The notes beneath the pieces are model-generated. The model was not told the DNA's origin and did no database searches. It saw nothing but the letters and a program-made list of their open reading frames with translations. Positions 50,417 to 57,906 of a stretch of 64,000 nt of DNA are shown in pieces; positions within the stretch are counted from its first letter, which is position 1; every line of letters starts with the position of its first letter. Source of the DNA: Microbacterium sp. TPD7012 (GTDB lineage: Bacteria > Actinomycetota > Actinomycetes > Actinomycetales > Microbacteriaceae); contig NZ_QDFV01000002.1 of the NCBI RefSeq assembly GCF_003075395.1, positions 558,001 through 622,000 of the forward strand. The letters run 5' to 3'. The position numbers were made by a program, and so were the translations under genes.

Positions 50417-51653
50417 GAGTGTGGGGGAGTCCTTGGTGTCAGGCGCGCCTGAACAGCGCGAGGTCCGGACCGACGCGTGGCGTGTGTCTGTTCCATCCGG
50501 CGTTACAGAACACGCTCCGCTGCTCGTCATCCCCACGGTGCACCCGCGAGGAGATCGGCGAATCGTCAGGTGTGCTCAGGTAGCGCTCGATGCCGGCTTC
50601 CGGGTTCACTTCATCTGGTTGGGCGACGGGATGCCATCCGATGACCCTGTTGTCGGTGAGACTGTGCTTCCCTCTCCGAAGAACGCTCGAGAGCGCATCA
50701 GCATGGTCGGGCGAGTGGCTCGGGCGGCGGAGGCTCTCGACGGCGAGATGTGGCATATTCACGATTACTACTTTCTTCACGCCGCGAAACGATGGCGACG
50801 CCGATCGGGCAAGCCCGTCCTTTACGACGTGCATGAATACTATGCGTCGTACTACGCCGAGAAGCTGCCAATCCCGCGGCGGGCGCAAGAGGCCGTGGCA
50901 GGCATGCTGGAGCGATATCAAGTTCGCGCAGCACGGATGCTGGGCGGTGCGAACGTCGTCACCGAACGAATGGCGGAATCTTTTCGCGACGGAGGCGTGC
51001 CGGTCTCTGTATCGCCGAATTTTCCCATGCTGTCTCAGTTCGCGGAGCTGCCTTCGATCGCCTTCCAGCACCGCCGCTGGGTCGTCCTTCACGTTGGAAC
51101 GCTTTCGCGGACGTACGGCACAGAACTGCTGGTCGACCTCGCGCGACGGTCCGCGGAGCGTGGCTTGCTGTTCGAATTCTGGGTTCTCGGCCGCTATCCG
51201 TCGCCTGAGCACCAGACGGATTTCGAACGAGTGATCGACGCAGCCGGGCGCCCGGCGAATCTGCGGATCTTGCCGACGCGCCCTACGCACGAGATGCCCG
51301 AGCTTCTTTCGCGCGCAGGGTTTGGTCTCTCCCTGCTCATGCCTGATGGGCAGAACGAAGAAGCCGTGCCGAGCAAGAACTATGAGCATGCGATGGCCGG
51401 GCTGGTTAACGTGGTGACAGAGCGGCGGGCACAATGGAATTTCTCTACATCTAATGCCGTGACTGTTCACGGCGATTCGGGGCTAGCCGACTCGATGCTC
51501 GACGAGATGGTGAAGCTGGCTGAGGCTCACGATGAGACTGATGCTGCATTGCGAGCGCGAGCGCGAGCAGCGAAAGAGCGCTTCACATGGGAACTCGCCG
51601 TCGAGCCTGGCTTGCGGGCTCAGCTCCTACGATTGAGGAGTGTTGGCAGATGA
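50409..51653 (+). CDS. Family 4-like glycosyltransferase, second of the cluster
   Basis: A 414-residue GT-B protein. LLVIPTVHPRGDRRIVRCAQ opens the acceptor domain, followed by WHIHDYYFLHAAKRW and YDVHEYYASYYAEKLPIP. The donor domain has VVLHVGTLSRTYGTELLVDL, ILPTRPTHEMPELLSRAGFG and SKNYEHAMAGLVNVV with the E-x7 region. The sugar is unknown; it would add the third residue of the repeat unit. It overlaps capG/wecB by 8 nt. Codon third positions are visibly less GC-rich from here on, which suggests separate acquisition. Confidence 0.85.
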   Translation: MTESVGESLVSGAPEQREVRTDAWRVSVPSGVTEHAPLLVIPTVHPRGDRRIVRCAQVALDAGFRVHFIWLGDGMPSDDPVVGETVLPSPKNARERISMVGRVARAAEALDGEMWHIHDYYFLHAAKRWRRRSGKPVLYDVHEYYASYYAEKLPIPRRAQEAVAGMLERYQVRAARMLGGANVVTERMAESFRDGGVPVSVSPNFPMLSQFAELPSIAFQHRRWVVLHVGTLSRTYGTELLVDLARRSAERGLLFEFWVLGRYPSPEHQTDFERVIDAAGRPANLRILPTRPTHEMPELLSRAGFGLSLLMPDGQNEEAVPSKNYEHAMAGLVNVVTERRAQWNFSTSNAVTVHGDSGLADSMLDEMVKLAEAHDETDAALRARARAAKERFTWELAVEPGLRAQLLRLRSVGR

Positions 51654-51709
51654 GATCGCGCCAGCGATCGTCCTGTCCACTCTCCACCCCGTCCGAGGGG
51701 GTCTGAGAG

Positions 51710-53011
51710 TTGAGCTTTTTCGCGAGAATCCGGGCGCTGATGCGCGGCAAGGAAGTGCGCGGGGGATCCGTGCTCATCCTGAGTTCGGTGATCGCTCAGG
51801 CGATAACGCTCGTCGCAACCCCCATTTTGTCCCGTATCTACGAACCGGACGCGTTCGGCTACCTGACTCTGGTCGTATCAGTGACAGGGATGATCACTCC
51901 AGCTGTGGCGCTTCGGCTTGAGTCTGCGCTCATGCTACCGAAGGACTCGAAACAAGCCTCGGCGCTGCTATTTCTCGGGCTCGGCATCACTGCGGTGATT
52001 AGCGTGCTGTCCGGGTTGGTGCTGGAGCTTCTTTTCGCAGCGGGTCAGCTGCAAGCAATGGCTGGCTTGGCTGGATTCAGCGCCTGGGTCGGGGGGATAA
52101 CCTTCCTTTCAGGTGTCTTCGTTCTCTTGGGTCAGTTCGCGTTGCGAGTGAGGAACTATCGAGCAGTCGCGACGCGCAACGTGACGCAAGCTGCGACAAC
52201 GGCCTTCGCCCAACTCGGCGTTGCTCTGATTTCGCCCTCGGCCGTCGGACTTGTTGGCGGATACGGAGCCGGTCGCCTAGCCGGGGTGATTCCGCTGGTC
52301 GGTTCGATCAGGAGAGAGCTTCAACGCTTCGACCGCGCGGATATTCGCCTGGTGATGCGCGAGTACCGCACGTTCCCGTTGCTCTTTGCTCCAGCCGCGC
52401 TGATGAACGCCTCGGCGCTCGCTCTGCCGATACTCTTCGCAGGGCTTTGGTTCGACGTGGCGGATGCCGGTCAGTGGGGGATGGCTGAACGAATCCTCGC
52501 GGTCCCGCTTGTCATCGTGGCTACCGCTGTATCGCAGGTGGTGGAATCGCGTCTTGCTTTCCATGTGCGATCTGACTCCCATGGAAGCACCACCTACTAC
52601 CTGAGAGTCTCGCTGCTCCTCCTCCTGGTCAGCGTGGTCATCGGAGTCGCTGTCCTTTTTCTGGCCCCGATCGTCGTTCCCTGGCTGCTGGGCGAAGAAT
52701 GGGCGGCCGCAGGCATCATCATGCAGTTGCTCACTCCGATGTTGATTACGAGACTCATCGCCAGTCCGCTCAGTAAGGCCCTCGTAGTGGCGAAATGGGC
52801 CAGAGTTAACCTCGTGCTTGATGCGTCGCGGCTTGTTTTGGTGCTCGTCGTGATCTGGCTGTGCTGGTCCTGGGGGGCGGACGTCGCTCAACTTGTCCTC
52901 GTCACCTCTCTCGCGTTCGCAGTCATCTACGTGGCGACGTGGCTGACCGGCCTTGCTGCGGCACGACACTTGGATCGCGGGAGCGAATCGCGCACCGCTG
53001 GGGAGGCTTAG
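51710..53011 (+). CDS. Oligosaccharide flippase (Wzx, PST family)
   Basis: A 433-residue membrane protein with about 12-13 helices. The first (GSVLILSSVIAQAITLVATP) and the following ILSRIYEPDAFGYLTLVVSV are characteristic of the MOP/PST flippase superfamily. It should flip undecaprenyl-PP-oligosaccharide to the outside for polymerisation by a Wzy enzyme. A TTG start has a GAGGGGG site upstream; an ATG at 51740 is an alternative. GC content is lower than in the first part of the operon. Confidence 0.88.
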   Translation: MSFFARIRALMRGKEVRGGSVLILSSVIAQAITLVATPILSRIYEPDAFGYLTLVVSVTGMITPAVALRLESALMLPKDSKQASALLFLGLGITAVISVLSGLVLELLFAAGQLQAMAGLAGFSAWVGGITFLSGVFVLLGQFALRVRNYRAVATRNVTQAATTAFAQLGVALISPSAVGLVGGYGAGRLAGVIPLVGSIRRELQRFDRADIRLVMREYRTFPLLFAPAALMNASALALPILFAGLWFDVADAGQWGMAERILAVPLVIVATAVSQVVESRLAFHVRSDSHGSTTYYLRVSLLLLLVSVVIGVAVLFLAPIVVPWLLGEEWAAAGIIMQLLTPMLITRLIASPLSKALVVAKWARVNLVLDASRLVLVLVVIWLCWSWGADVAQLVLVTSLAFAVIYVATWLTGLAAARHLDRGSESRTAGEA

Positions 53012-53016
53012 CCGCG

Positions 53017-54147
53017 ATGTCGCAGTGGGTGGCAACGGGGTATGGCGCCCTCGATCTTATGGAGAACGCAGCCGCTGGTGAAGGCTACGAAATCGCGGTG
53101 ACGTCGGTCCACCCGGGTCCACCGATCCTGCTGTTCGGCGACGGTGCCAAGGTGTGGCGGGCGCTGGCATCGGGTGGTGTTCCGGCACCCGACGCGGAGG
53201 AGGGCGGCCTGGATATCCTTCACGACTTGCGCGACATGGGTCTGGCAGGGGAAGATCCGACGCACCCTACGCGCCTCACAGGAGTGTCTCGTCCGTGGCT
53301 CACGTCATTCACTCACGAATTGGTGTACGCGCTGCTGCAGAATGTCGCGAGCAAGGCAGGCATAGAGCTTGTCTTTATCAAGGGGCCGACTCTGCACGCT
53401 CAGGGGCTCCGGGAGCGTGAGCACTCAGGGGATGTGGACTGCTGGGTGTCGCCGGGTGATGACGTTCGCCTAGCCGACGCAATGCGGCCGTGGGGCTGGA
53501 CGCCTCTAATGCTCCCCTTCACCGGAACGACCATCACTCATTCACTCACTCTTGTCCCCGGAGAATGGGGCTGCGCTGTCGACGTACACACATCGTTCCC
53601 CGGTATGCGGAGCCGTCCTGCGGATGCGTTTCGCTCGTTGCTCGAAGACTCACAACCGCGTTCGTTCGCGGGTGTGAGGGCACTCACGCCGTCTCGTGAG
53701 GCTCACGCAGTGCTGTCGGCGCTTCACGATGTGCGTCCATACAACGGCGTGGCGCCCACCGACCACGACATCGCGAAAGCCGCGACCGTATTACACAAGG
53801 CTGGATCGGGAGTGATGACGGTTGTCGACCGATTCGATGCTGGCTACGTTCTCCGCGCGCCCCTTGCTCGTGCCTTCGGTGACGATGCCGCCCACCGGTA
53901 CTCGTCCGCTCTACCCCCGGCGGACTGGGCCATGCGAACGGAAGCCGCGTCCTCTATTCGTCACTTCAAGGCGCTGAAATTTGTCCCGATGCGCCACCGT
54001 CTCAGAGCACTCACCCGTTTGGTTTGGCCGACCACTGAGACCATGCGCATCTCGATGGGAAACGCTCAAGCTGGCCGTCGAGCGATCCTCGTCGCTCGTG
54101 TGCGCCGCGTCGGTCAGAGCATCAAGAAATTGGCGACGGGGCGTTGA
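53017..54147 (+). CDS. Nucleotidyltransferase-fold protein (NTP_transf_5-like) with PqqD-like N-terminus
   Basis: A 376-residue protein. The first ~70 residues (GPPILLFGDGAKVWRALASG) resemble the small PqqD-type domain. The middle has VFIKGPTLHAQGLREREHSG followed by DVDCWVSPGDD (about residues 118-150), the K-G and G-D-x-D pattern of the uncharacterised nucleotidyltransferase family PF14907. Similar proteins occur in capsule and lasso-peptide loci. It lies 5 nt after the flippase gene, so it belongs to the glycan operon; the role is unknown. GC content is low compared with the backbone. Confidence 0.65.
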   Translation: MSQWVATGYGALDLMENAAAGEGYEIAVTSVHPGPPILLFGDGAKVWRALASGGVPAPDAEEGGLDILHDLRDMGLAGEDPTHPTRLTGVSRPWLTSFTHELVYALLQNVASKAGIELVFIKGPTLHAQGLREREHSGDVDCWVSPGDDVRLADAMRPWGWTPLMLPFTGTTITHSLTLVPGEWGCAVDVHTSFPGMRSRPADAFRSLLEDSQPRSFAGVRALTPSREAHAVLSALHDVRPYNGVAPTDHDIAKAATVLHKAGSGVMTVVDRFDAGYVLRAPLARAFGDDAAHRYSSALPPADWAMRTEAASSIRHFKALKFVPMRHRLRALTRLVWPTTETMRISMGNAQAGRRAILVARVRRVGQSIKKLATGR

Positions 54148-54208
54148 TACTACGGTGTTTACCGCCTCTCAGCAGATTCGGTGCAGCCATACGCTTGAAT
54201 AGGATGCG

Positions 54209-56053
54209 ATGAGCGACATGCCCCAGACGCGCGCCAGCCGGCGCACAGACATCGACCGAAAAGAGCCCCGGCGTAGCCGTCGACGACGCGTCATCTGGGT
54301 TATCGGCGGGCTTCTGGGGCTGCTCGCGGCTGCGGTCGTCGTGTTGTCCGCGCTAGCCGTATCGAAGGCACTGACGGTCCGCGATTCCCTGACGCCTGCG
54401 GTGCCAATCGCCAGCGGGATGCCGGCGAAAGTGCTCGCGGGTGACCTTGAGGGAGCGGCGGCCGATGCGGCGTCCCTGAAAGAGCTCTCAGCCCGCGCAG
54501 TTGCGACGACGGCGGAAGCGGACTGGCGTCTGGCGGAGTGGATACCGGTCGTGGGACAGAACCTCGCTGCTGTCCGTGCCGCGGCTGAAAGCGTGGACGA
54601 GGTCGCGGACTTCTCGCTGAAATCCCTACCGAGTCTGGACCTCACAGCGTTCCGCCCCGTTGACGGAGCCGTCGATCTCTCAGCGATCCATCGTCTAGAA
54701 GGAGTCGTCACGTCGGGAGCCGCCACCTTCGCGGCGGTCAGCGCACGGCTTGATTCCACAGATCAGACTTTCCTCCTTCCCCAAGTTACAGAAGCACTCT
54801 CCACTTTGAGGGACGCAGTCGCCGGGGTCGACGAGTCTCTGGGTGCTCTTTCCCCCATCCTCAAGGTGCTTCCAGCTGCCCTTGGTGAGGAGGCTCCGCG
54901 AACCTACCTGCTGATGTTCCAGGGCAACTCTGAGCTACGCGCGTCCGGCGGAAACCCCGCAGCGCTCGCTCTCGTTACCGCGACGGGTGGGCGGATCGAG
55001 CTCACCACTCAAGCGACGAGTGTGCAGTTCGCGAACGCCCGTGAGGAGAGTATCGCTCCTCTCGATGCAGAGACAGAGCACATCTATTCGGACATCATCG
55101 GTCGCTGGATCCCTAATATGACCGCCACGCCAGATTTCCCGACGACTGTGGAGATCATGCGCGCTTGGTGGGCCGATGAGGGACTTCCGCCGTTCGACGA
55201 CGTGATCTCAACCGATCCGGTCGCCCTCGCATACATCCTGAAGGCAACGGGCCCGATCCCGCTCCAGACGGGCGAAATCCTCACGAGCGAGAACGCGGTT
55301 CCCTTGCTCCTCAACGAGGTTTACTTCAAGTATGGAGACGGGACGGATCAGAACCCCCAGGACCTCTTCTTCGCCTCAGCCGCGGCCCAGATCTTCTCGA
55401 AGATCACATCGGGTGTCGAAAATCCTTTGGCCTTTGTTGACGCGCTCGTGAAGGCGAGTGACGAAGGCCGGATGAAGATCTGGTCGTCGAACCCGACTCT
55501 TGAAGCGATGATGGCGGGAAGCAAGCTTTCCGGCACGCTTCCCGCGACGAACGAGGACAAAACGGTCGCCGGAGTCTTCTTCAACGACACGACCGGGGCT
55601 AAGACGGACTACTACGCGGACGCCTCCGTGGTTGCGACTACGGATCAGTGCACCACGACAGGCATCGCCCCGACGTTCACGCAAACCATCACGTTCGCCA
55701 ACAACATCACACCTGAGCAGGCAGATAACCTGCCGTACTTCATCACCGGTCCGCATTACGACCCGGGCAGTCTCGCGACCGATGTCGTCATCTACTCGCC
55801 CGTGGGCGCAGCTATCGAGTCGTGGGAGGTCGGTGGGGCTCAAAGCGCCACTCTCGTGTCTCAAGGGACCCACCTGGGGCGCTCGGTTGCCCGTATCAGT
55901 GTCCTGAACACTCCGCAAACGGCGTCGACGATCACTGTGGTGATGAAGGGGGCCGAAGGCACGACGGGAGCCGACTACGGCGCCTATGACGTGTGGACGA
56001 CACCGATGGTGCGTGAGACGCCTATCGCAGTTGAAGCGCCCGGCTGCGGCTGA
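54209..56053 (+). CDS. DUF4012 domain-containing membrane protein
   Basis: A 614-residue protein: a short basic cytoplasmic N-terminus (RRSRRRR), one membrane helix (about residues 28-50) and a large outside domain. The DUF4012 core is recognised by RTYLLMFQGNSELRASGGNP (about 230-249) and LNEVYFKYGDGTDQNPQDLF. DUF4012 proteins are common in Gram-positive polysaccharide clusters but have no assigned activity; the pattern NxELRxxGG recalls LCP-type envelope proteins. A TACGCT box (54189-54194) precedes it, so it may have its own promoter. It ends at a strong terminator. Confidence 0.85.
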   Translation: MSDMPQTRASRRTDIDRKEPRRSRRRRVIWVIGGLLGLLAAAVVVLSALAVSKALTVRDSLTPAVPIASGMPAKVLAGDLEGAAADAASLKELSARAVATTAEADWRLAEWIPVVGQNLAAVRAAAESVDEVADFSLKSLPSLDLTAFRPVDGAVDLSAIHRLEGVVTSGAATFAAVSARLDSTDQTFLLPQVTEALSTLRDAVAGVDESLGALSPILKVLPAALGEEAPRTYLLMFQGNSELRASGGNPAALALVTATGGRIELTTQATSVQFANAREESIAPLDAETEHIYSDIIGRWIPNMTATPDFPTTVEIMRAWWADEGLPPFDDVISTDPVALAYILKATGPIPLQTGEILTSENAVPLLLNEVYFKYGDGTDQNPQDLFFASAAAQIFSKITSGVENPLAFVDALVKASDEGRMKIWSSNPTLEAMMAGSKLSGTLPATNEDKTVAGVFFNDTTGAKTDYYADASVVATTDQCTTTGIAPTFTQTITFANNITPEQADNLPYFITGPHYDPGSLATDVVIYSPVGAAIESWEVGGAQSATLVSQGTHLGRSVARISVLNTPQTASTITVVMKGAEGTTGADYGAYDVWTTPMVRETPIAVEAPGCG

Positions 56054-56069
56054 TCAACTCAAGTCTGAT

Positions 56070-56105
56070 CCCCCGCCAGCCGCCGAACGGCGGTGGGGGC
56101 TTTCG
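56070..56105. terminator. Terminator at the end of the glycan operon
   Basis: CCCCCGCCAGCCG pairs with CGGCGGTGGGGG around a short loop, followed by CTTTC, 17 nt after the DUF4012 stop. It lies between convergent genes, and the opposite Wzy stop is at 56106. Confidence 0.75.
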
Positions 56106-57524
56106 TCATTGCCGGCGTCGTGCGCTGGCACTGGCGAGCTTGGATGGCGGGAAGTGAATGGTGAGGGGCGGGGAGTCCGGTTCGACGTCTCGCGGATACA
56201 ACGCAAGGAGGAGGATGAGGAGACCGAAGCCGTAGCTGAGGAGGGCACTGAACGGGCTCGCGTTCGCCAGTGAGAACACGGGCAGGAGCCCGGCCGGGAC
56301 GACGATTGCGGTGGGGAGCCCGCGGCCAGCGCTGTCGACAAGGAATAGCAGCACGACGAGGAAGGCTGCTTCGATGACGATGCCCATGAAGCCGAGGTTC
56401 GCGTAGCCGTCAGCGAACAGGCTGGCGTTGAGTTGCACGTCGGGCCGGTTCAGCATGACCTGGGCGACGTGGAAACCGGGCGATGTGTCGTACGGGGCGT
56501 CGACGAACGGCGCGAGGAATGAGTAGTCCCAGAGCGCCCACGCCCCCTCGTCGTACACCTCGCGATAGAAGGGCATGAGGTACCCAGCGGTCATGAAGGT
56601 GCGCGCGACGAGGACATCGACGACGCCGATGGACACGGCGCGGTCGATGGCGATGGCGAGCCATGCGAGGGCGGCGGCCCCAAAGACGACCATCGCTCCG
56701 AGGATGCTGGTGCGCTTCCGAAGCAGGAACACCAGCAGGAGGCATAGCGGGATCGAAATGAGGACAGTCTTGTATCCAGTCGTGGAGTAAATGAGCAGCT
56801 GCCCGACCACTCCGAGCCCGAACAGCCAGTACCTCCGCTTGAGCAACCCGAATGCCATGAGGAACGGGTTGATAACGTTGCCCTGGTTGGTGATCAGGTA
56901 GCCCAGTAGAGGCACCGTGGGAATGACCTCGTCGCGGTATGAGAGCCGAGTGTCGTAGATCTCGAACACGGACACGAGGTTGAACGTAATACCGAAGACG
57001 GCCGCGAGATAGACGTACGTGACGAGGGAGATGACCGACACTAGTGCCCAGAGCAGGCCAGGCTTGCTCGTCTTGATCGGGACAAGCGGTGCAGCTTTGC
57101 GGCGCAGTATTAAGGCGACGGCGATCCACACGATCGAGCAGAAGATCGCGAAGGTGAAGGTGTCCTCGGGGGTGCGGTTACCCCCGTATTGGGGCAGCGT
57201 GGTGACCGGCACGAGCAGTGCGGCGTATAGGAACCAGACCGCGTAACCGGAGAACCGTTCCACGCGGTACGGGAGGAACGCGGCAGCGCCGAGCAGCAGC
57301 GCATACGAGATGAGCATCCAGCCCGGGTCCGGCTGGTGATAGATCCAGCCGAGGTACCCGAATCGAGGTGCCATGAATTGCGAGTAGGTGACCTCGAGGG
57401 CGGCGATGTAGACCCAGAGGGAGACCGAGAACAACACGAACACCGACAGGTGCCGCATAAGGGAAACCCGTTTGGCCTGCGAGTGGAGGTCGTCCATCGC
57501 GCGAGCTGTTCGCGTGTGAGACAT
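56106..57524 (-). CDS. O-antigen/oligosaccharide polymerase-like membrane protein (Wzy candidate)
   Basis: A 472-residue protein with about 12 membrane helices and one larger outside loop (about residues 345-395, REVYDEGAWALWDYSFLAPF then YDTSPGFHVAQVMLNRPDVQ). This size and topology are those of Wzy polymerases, which are very diverse in sequence. Only the Wzx-dependent cluster beside it, with no other candidate polymerase, supports the role. It is on the opposite strand from the operon. The ATG lies 7 nt after a TAGAAT box (57532-57537), so it is probably leaderless. Confidence 0.72.
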   Translation of the reverse strand: MSHTRTARAMDDLHSQAKRVSLMRHLSVFVLFSVSLWVYIAALEVTYSQFMAPRFGYLGWIYHQPDPGWMLISYALLLGAAAFLPYRVERFSGYAVWFLYAALLVPVTTLPQYGGNRTPEDTFTFAIFCSIVWIAVALILRRKAAPLVPIKTSKPGLLWALVSVISLVTYVYLAAVFGITFNLVSVFEIYDTRLSYRDEVIPTVPLLGYLITNQGNVINPFLMAFGLLKRRYWLFGLGVVGQLLIYSTTGYKTVLISIPLCLLLVFLLRKRTSILGAMVVFGAAALAWLAIAIDRAVSIGVVDVLVARTFMTAGYLMPFYREVYDEGAWALWDYSFLAPFVDAPYDTSPGFHVAQVMLNRPDVQLNASLFADGYANLGFMGIVIEAAFLVVLLFLVDSAGRGLPTAIVVPAGLLPVFSLANASPFSALLSYGFGLLILLLALYPRDVEPDSPPLTIHFPPSKLASASARRRQ

Positions 57525-57552
57525 GAGCTTGATTCTATGGGGCGGACCGCGA

Positions 57553-57732
57553 CTATCTGTTGTCGCGCGGTGCCATCCACCGCGTCACTGAGTTGCGGAT
57601 TGCGCGTTCGCGGCGTATCACGGCGACGAAATCTGCGATTCCCATTCTGACAGCCACCAGCGACACTAGGACTATGATGCCGACCAGGGTGGGCGACTCG
57701 GTCCGGGTGGCGAGACCTATACGTGCATGCAC
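57553..57732 (-). CDS. Small membrane protein or remnant, 59 residues
   Basis: Reading the minus strand from a GTG at 57732 gives 59 residues with a clean membrane helix (SPTLVGIIVLVSLVAVRMGI) followed by a basic, polar tail (VIRRERAIRNSVTRWMAPR). It stops 28 nt before the Wzy-like start on the same strand. No Shine-Dalgarno is visible, and an upstream stop closes the frame shortly before the GTG. The coding-like pattern suggests either a real small protein co-located with Wzy or the C-terminal end of a lost membrane enzyme, such as an acyltransferase. Confidence 0.35.
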   Translation of the reverse strand: MHARIGLATRTESPTLVGIIVLVSLVAVRMGIADFVAVIRRERAIRNSVTRWMAPRDNR

Positions 57733-57791
57733 CCAGGCGATAGCGGCGGGCAGGATGCGTGTTCAGAGAGCGCCGGGTGCTTCCCTACTAC

Positions 57792-57829
57792 GAAACCCCG
57801 ACCCTTTCCTCGGGCCAGGTCGGGGTTTC
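57792..57829. terminator. Bidirectional terminator after the tailspike gene
   Basis: GAAACCCCGACC and GGTCGGGGTTTC form a perfect 12-bp stem with a 14-nt loop, 78 nt beyond the stop of the minus-strand tailspike gene. On the plus strand it is followed by TTATCG. The rest of 57733-57906 shows no gene. Confidence 0.8.
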
Positions 57830-57906
57830 TTATCGTAAGCTACAACTCTTGCGTAGGCGTTCCGCCATGGGTCACGATTCCCCGCCGTCCAAGTTCGAAC
57901 GTTACC

